Shown: positions 16,735 through 25,444 of the stretch, in pieces
Numbering within the stretch: the stretch's first letter is position 1
How the letters are laid out: every line of letters starts with the position of its first letter
NCBI RefSeq assembly: GCF_023544665.1
Contig: NZ_JAMJFL010000003.1
Location: 1-64,000 of the forward strand
Direction of reading: 5' to 3'
Source of the DNA: Streptomyces sp. YS415
GTDB lineage: Bacteria; Actinomycetota; Actinomycetes; Streptomycetales; Streptomycetaceae
Length of the DNA: 64,000 nt
The notes under the pieces: generated by a model
What the model saw: the letters and a program-made list of their open reading frames with translations, nothing else
What the model was told of the DNA's origin: nothing
The model's database searches: none
Made by a program: the position numbers and the translations under genes

Positions 16735-17679
16735 TCAGCCCGCCAGTGCCGTCGCGCCCGCCAGCTCCCGCACCGCGACCACGTCCATCTGCGAGGGCGA
16801 GCCCAGCACCGAGGCCGCGCAGCTCTCCGCGCGGGGCGGCAGCGCGGCCCCCTGGGCGACGATCACATGCCAGTGGCGTCCGTCGGTGTGCGCGACGGTC
16901 ACCGTCCAGCGCGGCGCGGCGCCCTCCGTGCGGACGACACTCAGCGCATCCGCCGCGTACTCACCCAGGGCACTGCGCACGGCCAGCTCGGCCGCCTGCC
17001 CCGGCCGCTCCCACGCGGAGTTCCCGCGGCATCCCTCGACGACTATCCGGTCCTGCCGCACCTGATGGAGGATCTCCCGCACGGAGTCCGCATCGGCCCG
17101 GCCGTAGGCGTAGCCGTACGGCAGGACGAGCAGCGTCGGCGAGAAGCGATGTCCACCCAGATGGGTGACCTCCCAGACGCCGCCGACGCCGGAGGCGTCC
17201 AGTTCGGCGGCGAGGGGGCGGCCGAGGAGGGCGCAACAGCGGTCCCGCTTGCCGTTGGTGCACACGAGGGCGAGCGGGTCGCCCGTGTACGGGCTCGCCC
17301 CGAGCGCCGAGTCGAAGGAACCGGCGTCGCCCCTGCCGAGCGCGGCGAAGTCGAGGTCGAGCAGCCGGCGCGGATCGCGGACCGTCGTGCCGTGCAGCCA
17401 GGCATGACCAGGGGTGGTGTGGGCGGCGTACACCTGGCGTTCGACGGACGTGCTGCTGTCGGCGTGCCGTCCGGGGCGGCGGATGAGCGCCACGCGCACC
17501 CCGGTGTTCCTGGTGGCCGCCTCCAGGGCGCGGCCCAGCGCAGGGTCCAGATGGCTCGAGGTGAGCGCCTTGGCGCCCCACGGGCCGGGCTGTTCCAGCA
17601 GCAGCCAGGTCCTCGCGGTGGCCGCGGTGCCCGCGATGGGCTCGCCGAGGTCCCGGGAGTCACTTGAGCAAGTACTCAC
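16735..17679 (-). CDS. Sucrase/ferredoxin-like (Apd1-type) iron-sulfur protein
   Basis: A 314-aa protein of the Suc/Fer-like family, a thioredoxin-fold ferredoxin. The region VCTNGKRDRCC holds Cys residues and HLGGHRF gives an HxxxH pair; in yeast Apd1 two Cys and two His of this kind bind a [2Fe-2S] cluster, so a similar cluster is likely here. The start is GTG 17679: the frame is open to 17718 but an iron box (17682-17696) and its embedded -10 TAGGCT end just before this GTG, indicating a leaderless transcript. Repression by a DmdR/DtxR-type regulator when iron is plentiful follows. Reduction of ferric siderophores is a reasonable but unproven function. Confidence 0.82.
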   Translation of the reverse strand: MSTCSSDSRDLGEPIAGTAATARTWLLLEQPGPWGAKALTSSHLDPALGRALEAATRNTGVRVALIRRPGRHADSSTSVERQVYAAHTTPGHAWLHGTTVRDPRRLLDLDFAALGRGDAGSFDSALGASPYTGDPLALVCTNGKRDRCCALLGRPLAAELDASGVGGVWEVTHLGGHRFSPTLLVLPYGYAYGRADADSVREILHQVRQDRIVVEGCRGNSAWERPGQAAELAVRSALGEYAADALSVVRTEGAAPRWTVTVAHTDGRHWHVIVAQGAALPPRAESCAASVLGSPSQMDVVAVRELAGATALAG

Positions 17680-17681
17680 AA

Positions 17682-17696
17682 AGGTGAGCCTAACCT
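17682..17696 (-). promoter_or_regulatory. DmdR/DtxR-type iron box
   Basis: On the minus strand AGGTTAGGCTCACCT matches the 15-base core of the Streptomyces iron box TTAGGTTAGGCTCACCTAA exactly (16 of 19 overall). The box contains the likely -10 (TAGGCT) and ends two bases before the GTG start. Confidence 0.85.
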
Positions 17697-17733
17697 GAGT
17701 TGATCCGGAGTGGCTCACCGAACCGCTCGTGTC

Positions 17734-18990
17734 CTACTCGGGCAGCGGCTGCGGGGGCCTTGGTCCCACGTAGTGGCCGCTGGGGCGCATCCGCAGCGGG
17801 CGCTCGCCGTACTCCTCCAGCGCGTGGGCGATCCAGCCCGCCGTTCTGGCCACGGCGAAGATCGTTTCGCCCGCGGTGGCGGGCATACCGCTGGAGGCGG
17901 TGAGCACGGCCAGCGCCAGGTCGACATTGGCGTGCAGCGGGGTGTGGCGGGCGGTCGTGGCGACGATGTCGCGGGCCGCCGCGAGCGCCGGCTCGGCCCG
18001 AGGGATCTCCTCCAGCAGCCCGAACAGCACGCGCGCGCGTGGGTCCTCGCCCGGGTACAGCCGGTGGCCGAGCCCCGGGATGCGTCGGCCCGCCCGCAGC
18101 TCCTCGGCGATCACCGGACCCGCGTCGCCGCGGTCGAGGACGTCCAGCAGCAGCCGGTGGGCCAGTCCGCTGGCGGCACCGTGCAGGGGGCCCTCCAGGA
18201 CGCCCAGACCCGCCGAGACGGCCGCGTAGGCGTGCGCGCGGGCGGACGCGGCGACGCGTACGGCGAGCGTCGAGGCGGCGAGGTCGTGGTCGACCAGCAG
18301 GGCCAGCGCCGTGTCAAGGGTGCGCAGCGACGTCTCGTCCGCCTCGTGGCCGCTGAGCCGGGCCCACAGCCGGTGGGCCAGCGGACCGGTGTCGCGGTGA
18401 TCGCGCCGCACCGGCGGCAGGGCGGCGACGAGGGTGGGGATGAGGGCGCGCGCGGTGCCGAGGACGGCGTCCTCGGACAGGTCGAAGCGCAGGGGGTCCG
18501 CCGTCGCGGCGGCGACGGCCGCGACCCGCAACCGGTCGGTGGGGCCGGCGTGTTCGGGCAGGGCGTCGACGGCACGGCGGGCAGCGGCGACCGTGGCCCT
18601 GGGGGCCTCGAAGGCGATGCCGGGGCGCAGCCGCCCGGTCCACAGCCACTCGGCGACCTCCTCGTAGGAGTGGCGTACGGCGAGCTCGGCCGCGTCCACG
18701 CCCCGGAAGTAGTACCGGTCCGTGTCGATGAACGTGATGCGGGTGCGCACCGACAACTCACCGCCCGACCCCGAAGTCCCGCTGCTCTCACGCCGGTTGC
18801 GCCGCGCGAGCGCCTCGACCTCCTGTGCGTCGAAGGTGCTGCCCCGGCCGCTGGCCACGCGTCGGCTGCTGAGCTGGCCGCGGCTGACGTAGGCGTACAC
18901 GGTCTCGGGCTTCACGCCGAGCAGTTCGGCGGCCTCTTTGGTGGTCAGCCGCCGGGTCGTGTGAGGGGAGCCGGGTTCTTGGTCGCGCAT
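17734..18990 (-). CDS. Citrate synthase-like protein with N-terminal helix-turn-helix
   Basis: A 418-aa fusion. Residues 14-60 form an excisionase/MerR-like helix-turn-helix (TTKEAAELLGVKPETVYAYV, then SRRVASGRGSTF). From about 85 on it is a citrate synthase fold with catalytic-type residues kept: GPLHGAASG, GLGHRLYPGEDPRA and the Asp in HANVDLAL. It is divergent from a second citrate synthase gene. The start is ATG 18990; upstream codons run into the promoter region. A DNA-binding enzyme that senses oxaloacetate or acetyl-CoA and controls the divergent promoter is an attractive reading, but only the domains are seen. Confidence 0.85.
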   Translation of the reverse strand: MRDQEPGSPHTTRRLTTKEAAELLGVKPETVYAYVSRGQLSSRRVASGRGSTFDAQEVEALARRNRRESSGTSGSGGELSVRTRITFIDTDRYYFRGVDAAELAVRHSYEEVAEWLWTGRLRPGIAFEAPRATVAAARRAVDALPEHAGPTDRLRVAAVAAATADPLRFDLSEDAVLGTARALIPTLVAALPPVRRDHRDTGPLAHRLWARLSGHEADETSLRTLDTALALLVDHDLAASTLAVRVAASARAHAYAAVSAGLGVLEGPLHGAASGLAHRLLLDVLDRGDAGPVIAEELRAGRRIPGLGHRLYPGEDPRARVLFGLLEEIPRAEPALAAARDIVATTARHTPLHANVDLALAVLTASSGMPATAGETIFAVARTAGWIAHALEEYGERPLRMRPSGHYVGPRPPQPLPE

Positions 18991-19018
18991 GGGGGCCACC
19001 GTATCCGCTGGACGACAC

Positions 19019-19066
19019 ATTGACGCTTGCATTGACGCAATCAATATTGACAGAGATCTAGTCAAG
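19019..19066. promoter_or_regulatory. Divergent promoter region with repeated ATTGAC motifs
   Basis: ATTGACGC occurs at 19019-19026 and 19031-19038, ATTGAC again at 19046-19051, and an inverted GTCAAG at 19061-19066. TCAATATTGA (19041-19050) is a perfect palindrome. The patch is AT-rich against its surroundings and separates the two citrate synthase genes. Both -35-like TTGAC hexamers and operator half-sites can be read in it. Confidence 0.6.
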
Positions 19067-19100
19067 CATGGACAGTCGAATCAAGTGCAGGGAGGAAATC

Positions 19101-20279
19101 ATGTCCGTCAACAGGTCGGTCCAAGCTCTCATCGAGGCGCCGAGAGGACTCGCCGGCGTCGTCGTCACCGACACCGCCATCGGTGACGTCCGAGGGCTGG
19201 AGGGCTTCTACCACTACCGCCAGTACTCGGCCGTCGAGCTCGCGCAGACCCGCGGCTTCGAGGACGTCTGGCATTTGCTGGTCCACGGCGAACTGCCGGA
19301 CGCCGAGCGCGCCGCGGCCTTCGCCGCCGAAACAGCGGCCCTGCGGCGGCTCCCGGACGAAGTGCGCGCGGTCCTGCCCGCCGTCGCTGAGGCGAGTGCA
19401 AGCGCGGGAGGTTCCGGCCCGCTGGCCGGCATGCGCACCGCGCTGTCGCTGCTCGGCGCCGTGCGGGGCTTCCGGCCGGTGTACGACATCGGCGCGGACG
19501 AGCGCCGCCGGGACGCGCTCGCCGCGGCGGCCGCCGTACCGACGCTGCTGACGGCGCTGTACCGACTCGGTGAAGGGCTGGAGCCGGTCGAGCCGCGTGA
19601 GGACCTGCCGTACGCGGCGAATTACCTGTACATGTTGACGGGTTCGGTACCGGACCCGGTGCGGGTGAGGGCCGTCGAGCAATACTTGATCTCAACCATT
19701 GACCACGGTTTCAATGCGTCAACGTTCACGGCACGGGTCATCGCCTCCACCGGAGCGGATGTGGCGGCCTGTCTGGTGGGAGCGGTCGGCGCCCTGTCCG
19801 GCCCTCTGCACGGAGGCGCCCCCAGCCGGGCGCTGGACACCCTGGACGCGATCGGCACGCCCGAGCGCATCGACCCCTGGATCCGCGAACGCGTCCTCGC
19901 CGGCGACCGCATCATGGGCTTCGGCCACGCCGTCTACCGCACGGAGGACCCCCGCTCCCGCATGCTCCGCGAGACCGCCCAGCGCTTCGGCGGCCCGCGT
20001 GTGGACTTCGCCGTGGAGGTGGAGCGCCAGGTCGAGTCGATCCTCGCCGAACTGAAACCCGGCCGCGAACTCCACACCAACGTCGAGTTCTACGCGGGCG
20101 TGGTCATGGAGCTCTGCGGCCTGCCCCGCGAGATGTTCACCCCCACCTTCGCGGCGGCCCGCGTGGTGGGCTGGAGCGCCAACATCCTTGAACAGGCGGA
20201 GGACCCCAAGATCATCCGCCCGGCGGCGCGGTATGTGGGGCCGGGGGCGCCGGTGGCGGTACCCCGGCGGGCGGCCTGA
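19101..20279 (+). CDS. Citrate synthase 2
   Basis: A 392-aa citrate synthase, condensing acetyl-CoA and oxaloacetate (or acting on propionyl-CoA as a 2-methylcitrate synthase). Active-site regions: IDHGFNAST with His201, GPLHGGAPSR with His237, and MGFGHAVYRTEDPR with His276. The catalytic Asp of the usual NVDFY motif is Glu329 here (NVEFYAG), a conservative change. The start is ATG 19101 with GGAGGAA ten bases upstream. It is divergent from the helix-turn-helix citrate synthase, and a stem-loop follows at 20287-20312. Confidence 0.9.
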   Translation: MSVNRSVQALIEAPRGLAGVVVTDTAIGDVRGLEGFYHYRQYSAVELAQTRGFEDVWHLLVHGELPDAERAAAFAAETAALRRLPDEVRAVLPAVAEASASAGGSGPLAGMRTALSLLGAVRGFRPVYDIGADERRRDALAAAAAVPTLLTALYRLGEGLEPVEPREDLPYAANYLYMLTGSVPDPVRVRAVEQYLISTIDHGFNASTFTARVIASTGADVAACLVGAVGALSGPLHGGAPSRALDTLDAIGTPERIDPWIRERVLAGDRIMGFGHAVYRTEDPRSRMLRETAQRFGGPRVDFAVEVERQVESILAELKPGRELHTNVEFYAGVVMELCGLPREMFTPTFAAARVVGWSANILEQAEDPKIIRPAARYVGPGAPVAVPRRAA

Positions 20280-20286
20280 CGCGCGA

Positions 20287-20312
20287 AGCCCGGCACGGGA
20301 GCCTGCCGGGCT
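20287..20312. terminator. Stem-loop between converging genes
   Basis: AGCCCGGCA (20287-20295) pairs with TGCCGGGCT (20304-20312) over an eight-base loop. It can serve the citrate synthase gene and the opposing small gene. Confidence 0.65.
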
Positions 20313-20326
20313 GCGTGCGGGGTGGA

Positions 20327-20563
20327 TCAGGCGTCGGGGATATCGGGTTTGGCGCGCAGCAGCGTCTCGCGTGAAATGACCACGATCCGCTCGTAGTCGG
20401 CTCGTGCGGCGTCGGACGGAAGCTCGGGGTCGAGCTCCTCGGTCGCTTCGCGCCCAATGACGGCGAAGTCGCCGTTGCTGAGCTCGAAGATGTCGGGGCA
20501 GGTCTGGCCGGTGGCGCTGCCGCGCTCACGAGGGGAAGCCCCGACACGTCGCACGATCTTCAC
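20327..20563 (-). CDS. Conserved small protein of unknown function (78 aa)
   Basis: I do not know a function. The sequence includes GSATGQTCPDIFELSNGDFA and ends with ERIVVISRETLLRAKPDIPDA. Small actinomycete proteins of this pattern (SATG..CPDI.EL..GDFAVIG ... ERIVVI...L..AKP.IPDA) occur in many Streptomyces copies, often near a second unknown gene. It has a single Cys and no membrane segment. The start is GTG 20563. The next gene upstream on the same strand is the DUF6082-like gene, about 235 bases away; the gap is AT-richer than average and shows no clear signal. Confidence 0.75.
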   Translation of the reverse strand: MKIVRRVGASPRERGSATGQTCPDIFELSNGDFAVIGREATEELDPELPSDAARADYERIVVISRETLLRAKPDIPDA

Positions 20564-20798
20564 GGAGAAATACCGCCTTCTTCATGGCAAAGTGGAAAAA
20601 AGGCGTCTTCCGGGTATCGCGGTCTCCGGGCGGATCTGCGCCAGAGTTGACGATCTCTCCGAGCGCAAAGGGTGTTCGTCGGAGCGCCCGGAGAGGGCCA
20701 CGCGACAACATATCGACTTTGCGCGCGTGGGGCGGCAGTTACGACGATGCGGTGGAGTGAATTTTGCGAGCGGCTCTTGACTCGCCCGCGCGCCGGAA

Positions 20799-21308
20799 TC
20801 AGGGCACGTCGTCAGCGGGCGGACTGCCGACGACCCACCACTGCTCGGTGTCGGAGTCGGCGAGTTCCTGGATGAGTTCGTCCATCATCCGGCCCAGCTC
20901 GAACTCCTCCGAGACGGCCGGGAGGCTCTTGCGATGGTGCCGTGTCGCCGCCCAGTACTCGCGGAACACGTCGTTCTGGCACATGACCCGCAGATGTCCG
21001 TGCAGTTCGGCCAGGCTCATGGCGCCGATCCGGTGGAAGTGCAGGGCGTTGATGTAGAGCGCGTTGGCGAAGAGGAACTGGCGCCGCTTGTCCAGCGGGA
21101 TCTCGGTCTCGTAGGTGTCGAGGACCGCGGCGAGGGCAGGGTCGTCCATGGCCTTGCAGAGCAGGGTCAGATGGAGTCGGTGCTGTTCGCGGAGCGCTGC
21201 TTTCTTGTGGTGGCGCGTGCTCGGTGCGGCCAGGGAGTGGCTCATGGCCACGAACCCCGCCCGCACTGCAGAACCGATCCTCCGTATGCCAGAACTCTGT
21301 GTGGCCAT
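20799..21308 (-). CDS. DUF6082-like protein
   Basis: A 169-aa protein, largely helical, with conserved stretches LREQHRLHLTLLCKAMDDP, FLFANALYINALHFHRIG and VMCQNDVFREYW, matching DUF6082 proteins that are frequent in Streptomyces. Function is unknown to me. There is no signal peptide or clear catalytic motif; the C-terminus is acidic with paired Trp. ATG 21308 keeps the usual family N-terminus (MATQSSGIRR); ATG 21242 is an alternative. It may form a pair with the 78-aa gene downstream. Confidence 0.75.
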   Translation of the reverse strand: MATQSSGIRRIGSAVRAGFVAMSHSLAAPSTRHHKKAALREQHRLHLTLLCKAMDDPALAAVLDTYETEIPLDKRRQFLFANALYINALHFHRIGAMSLAELHGHLRVMCQNDVFREYWAATRHHRKSLPAVSEEFELGRMMDELIQELADSDTEQWWVVGSPPADDVP

Positions 21309-21628
21309 GTCAACCCCCGGATCAGGCGGCCGTCCGCCGGTCGTCGGGGTGCGGGTCGACTTGAGGGGACCGGCGAGCGGTGGGCGGCGCTTGCCGTCTC
21401 CCAGGGTGCCGAGCGGCTCTGATCGGCGGGGAGGCGGAGAGGAGGCGCACGGAGGGAAGCGAGGGTCGCACAGTCCGGCGCCATGCCCAACGTCTGCCCC
21501 GCAAGTGCAGCTAACAATCGTTCACTTCGCGCGGTTTCTCACGGCTCGTATCCTGGACCGGCATTCATTCTTCGTACGCATGCCGGAACGTGAGCCGGTG
21601 CACGCGTAGGTGTGAAAGAGGTCGCTCG
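21309..21628. other. Intergenic gap, divergent genes
   Basis: About 320 bases between the DUF6082-like gene and the CobW-type gene. A purine-rich stretch lies near 21425-21465. TATCCT at 21549-21554 could be a -10 for the CobW gene. I see no convincing operator. Confidence 0.4.
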
Positions 21629-22678
21629 TTGGTCCGCAGCCGCACGGCGCAGCAGATCCCCGTCGTCGTTCTCGCCGGTTTCCTCGGCTCCGGCAAGACG
21701 ACACTCCTCAACCATCTCCTCCACCGCAGCAGAGGCAGCCGTATCGGAGCGCTGGTCAACGACTTCGGCGCCATCGAGATCGACGCCATGGCCGTGGCCG
21801 GCGCGCTCGGCGACTCGACCGTCTCCCTCGGCAACGGCTGCCTGTGCTGCGCCGTCGACGCCAGTGAGCTCGACCAGTACCTGGAACGCCTCGCCGCCCC
21901 CGCCGCCGGCCTGGACGTCATCGTCATCGAGGCCAGCGGCCTCGCCGAGCCGCAGGAACTGGTCCGCATGGTGCTCGCCAGCGAGCTTCCCGGCATCGTC
22001 TACGGCGGTCTCGTCGAGGTCGTCGACGCCGCCGAGTTCGACGCCACCCGCGCCAGGCACCCCGAGATCGACCGCCATCTCGCCCTCGCCGACCTCGTCG
22101 TCGTCAACAAGCTCGACCGGGTCGCGGAGCCGGACCGGCTCGTCCCGCGCGTCCGGGAGCTCGCCCCGCGCGCCGCCGTCGTACCCGCCGTCCACGGCCG
22201 TATCGACCCGGAGTTCCTCTTCGACTGCCGGCCGGGCGAGGAGCGCGTGGGCCAGCTGTCCTTCGACGACCTGCACGAGCACGACGACCACGCCGGGCAC
22301 CTGCACACCGGGTACGACAGCGTCTCGTTCGTGTCCGGAGGGCCCCTCGATCCCCGCGCGCTCATGAGGTTCCTCGACAGCCGTCCCGAGGGGCTCTACC
22401 GGATCAAGGGGTACGTCGACTTCGGCCCCCACGACACCCTGAACCGGTACGCCGTGCACGCCGTCGGGAGCTTCCTGCGGTTCTGTCCCGAACCCTGGGC
22501 GCCCGGCGAGGAGCGGCTCACCCAGCTCGTCCTCATCGGCTCCGGCATCGACGCGCCCGCCCTCGGCAAGGAACTGGAGGCGTGCCGCAGCGACGCCCCG
22601 CACGCCGACGAGCACGGCATGTGGGGCGTTCTGCGCTACGTCCAGGGCTCCGAGGACGAGCACGGGGGCCCGGTCTAG
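21629..22678 (+). CDS. CobW/COG0523-type metal GTPase
   Basis: A 349-aa GTPase of the G3E family that delivers metal to target proteins. Walker A GFLGSGKTT (17-25), the GCLCC metal-binding motif (Cys71, Cys73, Cys74), and NKLD (about 165) for guanine recognition. A His/Asp-rich loop about 220-235 (HEHDDHAGHLH) is typical of zinc-handling members. The C-terminal CobW domain begins around 245. The start is TTG 21629 with AAAGAGG 8 bases upstream; a GTG at 21590 is in frame but lacks a site. I saw no Zur-like box (TGAAAATGATTTTCA) upstream, so zinc control is not supported. It converges on parC, sharing stop-codon bases. Confidence 0.85.
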   Translation: MVRSRTAQQIPVVVLAGFLGSGKTTLLNHLLHRSRGSRIGALVNDFGAIEIDAMAVAGALGDSTVSLGNGCLCCAVDASELDQYLERLAAPAAGLDVIVIEASGLAEPQELVRMVLASELPGIVYGGLVEVVDAAEFDATRARHPEIDRHLALADLVVVNKLDRVAEPDRLVPRVRELAPRAAVVPAVHGRIDPEFLFDCRPGEERVGQLSFDDLHEHDDHAGHLHTGYDSVSFVSGGPLDPRALMRFLDSRPEGLYRIKGYVDFGPHDTLNRYAVHAVGSFLRFCPEPWAPGEERLTQLVLIGSGIDAPALGKELEACRSDAPHADEHGMWGVLRYVQGSEDEHGGPV

Positions 22679-22687
22679 ACCGGGCCC
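22666..22687. terminator. 22-bp perfect palindrome spanning two convergent stop codons
   Basis: GGGCCCGGTCT (22666-22676) is followed directly by its reverse complement (22677-22687). The central CTAG (22675-22678) holds both stop codons, and both proteins end Gly-Pro-Val. With no loop it is more a cruciform or operator-like palindrome than a normal terminator, but it may stop both transcripts. Confidence 0.6.
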
Positions 22688-25131
22688 GCCACCACCGCCA
22701 CCGTCTTCGGCAGCGACACGCCCGAGCCGTCGCGGCGCGGGTCCATCTCCGGCAGCTCGGCCGGGAGGCCGTTCTTCTGCGCCGCGCGGGCCGGAGCGGG
22801 GCCCGCCCAGGCCAGCGACAGACAGTCCTCGCCCTTCAGGAACCGCTGGCAGCGGACCCCGCCGGTCGCCCGGCCCTTGCGCGGGTACTGGTCGAACGGG
22901 GTCAGCTTGGCCGTCGTCTGGACCGAGTCGTCCAGCGTGCCGCGCGAGCCCGCGACGGTGAAGACGACCGCGTCGGCCGCCGGGTCCACCGCAGTGAAGG
23001 AGATGACCTTCGCGCCCTCGGTCAGCTTGATGCCCGCCACACCGCCGGCCGGCCGGCCCTGCGGACGCACCTGCGCGGCCTGGTAGCGCAGCAGCTGCGC
23101 GTCGTCCGTGATGAAGACCAGGTCCTCCTCGCCCGTGCGCAGTTCCACCGCGCCGACGATCCGGTCGCCCTCCTTGAGGGTGATGACCTCCAACTCCTCC
23201 TTGTTGGACGGATAGTCGGGCACCACGCGCTTGACGACACCCTGCTCGGTGCCGAGCGCCAGGCCGGGGGAGGACTCGTCCAGCGTGGTCAGGCAGACCA
23301 CCGTCTCGTCGCCCTCCACGGAGACGAACTCCGTCACCGGAGCGCCGCCCGAGAGGGTGGGACGCGCCGCCGTCTCCGGCAGCGTCGGCAGGTCGACGAC
23401 GCTGATCCGCAGCAGCCGGCCCGCGGACGTCACCGCGCCCACCTCACCGCGGGCCGTGGCCGGCACCGCCGAGACGATCACGTCGTGCTTGGTGCGCTTG
23501 GCGTCGGCGTCCTCCGCGAACGGGTCCCCGTTGGCCGTACGGGCCAGCAGGCCCGTCGAGGACAGCAGCACCCGGCACGGGTCGTCCGCCACCTGCAGCG
23601 GTACGGCGGCGGCCACCGCGCCCGCCGATTCCAGCAGGACCGTGCGCCGCTCGTTGCCGAACTTCTTGGCCACCGAGGCCAGTTCGTTGGAGACCAGCTT
23701 GCGCAGCTCCGCGTCCGAGTCGAGGATCCGGGTCAGCTCGGCGATCTCCTCGTTGAGCCGGTCCTTCTCCGCCTCCAGCTCGATGCGGTCGTACTTGGTG
23801 AGCCGGCGCAGCGGGGTGTCCAGGATGTACTGGGTCTGGATCTCCGACAGCGAGAAGCGCTCGATCAGGCGCGCCTTGGCCTCGGCGCTGTTCTCGCTGG
23901 AGCGGATCAGCCGGATGACCTCGTCGATGTCGACGAGCGCGGTGAGCAGGCCCTCCACCAGGTGCAGCCGGTCGCGCCGCTTGGTGCGGCGGAACTCGCT
24001 GCGGCGCCGGACGACCTCGAAGCGGTGGTCGAGATAGACCTCCAGCAGCTCCTTGAGGCCCAGGGTGAGGGGCTGGCCGTCGACCAGCGCGACGTTGTTG
24101 ATGCCGAAGGACTCCTCCATCGGCGTCAGCTTGTACAGCTGCTCAAGGACCGCCTCCGGCACGAAGCCGTTCTTGATCTCGATGACCAGGCGCAGGCCGT
24201 GCGCGCGGTCGGTGAGGTCCTTGACGTCGGCGATGCCCTGGAGCTTCTTCGAGCCGACCAGGTCCTTGATCTTGGCGATGACCTTCTCGGGGCCGACCGT
24301 GAAGGGCAGCTCGGTGACGACGAGTCCCTTGCGGCGCGCCGTCACGTTCTCCACGGCCACCGTGGCGCGGATCTTGAAGGTGCCGCGGCCGGTCTCGTAG
24401 GCGTCCCGGATGCCGGTCAGGCCGACGATCCGGCCGCCGGTGGGCAGGTCGGGGCCTGGGACGTGCCGCATCAGGGCGTCCAGGTCCGCGTTCGGGTGCC
24501 GGATCAAATGGCGGGCGGCCGCGATGACCTCGGCGAGGTTGTGCGGCGGCATGTTGGTGGCCATGCCCACCGCGATGCCCGACGCGCCGTTGACCAGGAG
24601 GTTCGGGAAGGCGGCGGGCAGCGCCACCGGCTCCTGCTCCTGGCCGTCGTAGTTGGGCGCGAAGTCGACCGTGTCCTCGTCGATCGACTCGGTCATCAGG
24701 CTGGTCGCGGCGGCCTGCCGGCACTCGGTGTACCGCATGGCGGCCGGCGGGTCGTCGTTGCCCAGCGAGCCGAAGTTGCCGTGGCCGTCGACCAGGGGGA
24801 GGCGCATCGAGAAGGGCTGCGCCATGCGCACCAGCGCGTCGTAGATCGACGCGTCGCCGTGCGGGTGCAACTTACCCATGACCTCGCCGACCACGCGCGC
24901 GCACTTCACATAGCCGCGGTCGGGGCGCAGGCCCATCTCGTTCATCTGGTAGACGATCCGGCGGTGCACCGGCTTGAGGCCGTCACGGGCGTCCGGCAGG
25001 GCACGGGAGTAGATGACCGAGTACGCGTACTCGAGGAAGGAGCCCTGCATCTCGTCGACGACGTCGATGTCGAGGATCTTCTCCTCGTACGAGTCGTCGG
25101 GCGGCGGGGTCTTCGTGGTGCGGCGGGCCAT
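22675..25131 (-). CDS. parC: DNA topoisomerase IV subunit A (ParC)
   Basis: An 818-aa DNA-cleaving subunit, partner of ParE. The winged-helix domain has the quinolone-resistance region [17 protein letters not shown] and the catalytic Tyr134 in AMRYTE. The tower and coiled-coil regions follow to about 500, then a beta-propeller-like C-terminal domain (about 505-790). The residue matching E. coli GyrA Ser83 is Ala94, as in mycobacterial GyrA; Asp98 (Asp87 position) is kept. The start is ATG 25131, 11 bases after AGGAG; a TTG nine bases earlier is too close to that site. The gene is divergent from an M16 peptidase operon and 3'-overlaps the CobW gene by 4 bases. Confidence 0.95.
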   Translation of the reverse strand: MARRTTKTPPPDDSYEEKILDIDVVDEMQGSFLEYAYSVIYSRALPDARDGLKPVHRRIVYQMNEMGLRPDRGYVKCARVVGEVMGKLHPHGDASIYDALVRMAQPFSMRLPLVDGHGNFGSLGNDDPPAAMRYTECRQAAATSLMTESIDEDTVDFAPNYDGQEQEPVALPAAFPNLLVNGASGIAVGMATNMPPHNLAEVIAAARHLIRHPNADLDALMRHVPGPDLPTGGRIVGLTGIRDAYETGRGTFKIRATVAVENVTARRKGLVVTELPFTVGPEKVIAKIKDLVGSKKLQGIADVKDLTDRAHGLRLVIEIKNGFVPEAVLEQLYKLTPMEESFGINNVALVDGQPLTLGLKELLEVYLDHRFEVVRRRSEFRRTKRRDRLHLVEGLLTALVDIDEVIRLIRSSENSAEAKARLIERFSLSEIQTQYILDTPLRRLTKYDRIELEAEKDRLNEEIAELTRILDSDAELRKLVSNELASVAKKFGNERRTVLLESAGAVAAAVPLQVADDPCRVLLSSTGLLARTANGDPFAEDADAKRTKHDVIVSAVPATARGEVGAVTSAGRLLRISVVDLPTLPETAARPTLSGGAPVTEFVSVEGDETVVCLTTLDESSPGLALGTEQGVVKRVVPDYPSNKEELEVITLKEGDRIVGAVELRTGEEDLVFITDDAQLLRYQAAQVRPQGRPAGGVAGIKLTEGAKVISFTAVDPAADAVVFTVAGSRGTLDDSVQTTAKLTPFDQYPRKGRATGGVRCQRFLKGEDCLSLAWAGPAPARAAQKNGLPAELPEMDPRRDGSGVSLPKTVAVVAGPV

Positions 25132-25444
25132 CGCTGCCAAGGCTCCTTTTTCTGTGCGCTCACCTACGGGGCGCTCATGCTCACGCGTGAACTGGATCTG
25201 ACGCGGACCATTGTGGACCGCGGCACTGACAACCCGGATCAGGACCCGGCGTCGCCCGTCCGCCCCGGCGCGGAGAGGGGCCTCCGCTCACGGCTGCCCG
25301 CAGGCTACGCGATCGGCTGCCGGCATCCGCCCTCGGCGTACGCGGCCCGGGAACTTCGCCGCGGCCCCGCACGCTTGCATACAGTGGCAGGACCGGCAGG
25401 AAAACCGCGGTCGCGAGACCGCGTCCGCGATCGAAGGGACGTAC
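25132..25444. other. Divergent intergenic region parC / M16 operon
   Basis: About 313 bases. TCACGCGTGA (25181-25190) is a perfect palindrome about 50 bases from the parC start. GGGAACTT at 25349 followed by TTGCAT near 25375 might be promoter parts for the peptidase operon, but neither fits a consensus well. Confidence 0.4.

Noticed and set aside
21309..21628. Zur box upstream of the CobW GTPase
   Set aside because: No TGAAAATGATTTTCA-like sequence was found; zinc regulation is not supported.
25349..25380. Sigma-R promoter (GGGAAC...CTTG) before the M16 operon
   Set aside because: At 18 or 19 bases the -10 reads GCTT or CTTG, not GTTG; part of GGGAAC belongs to a CCCGGG site.
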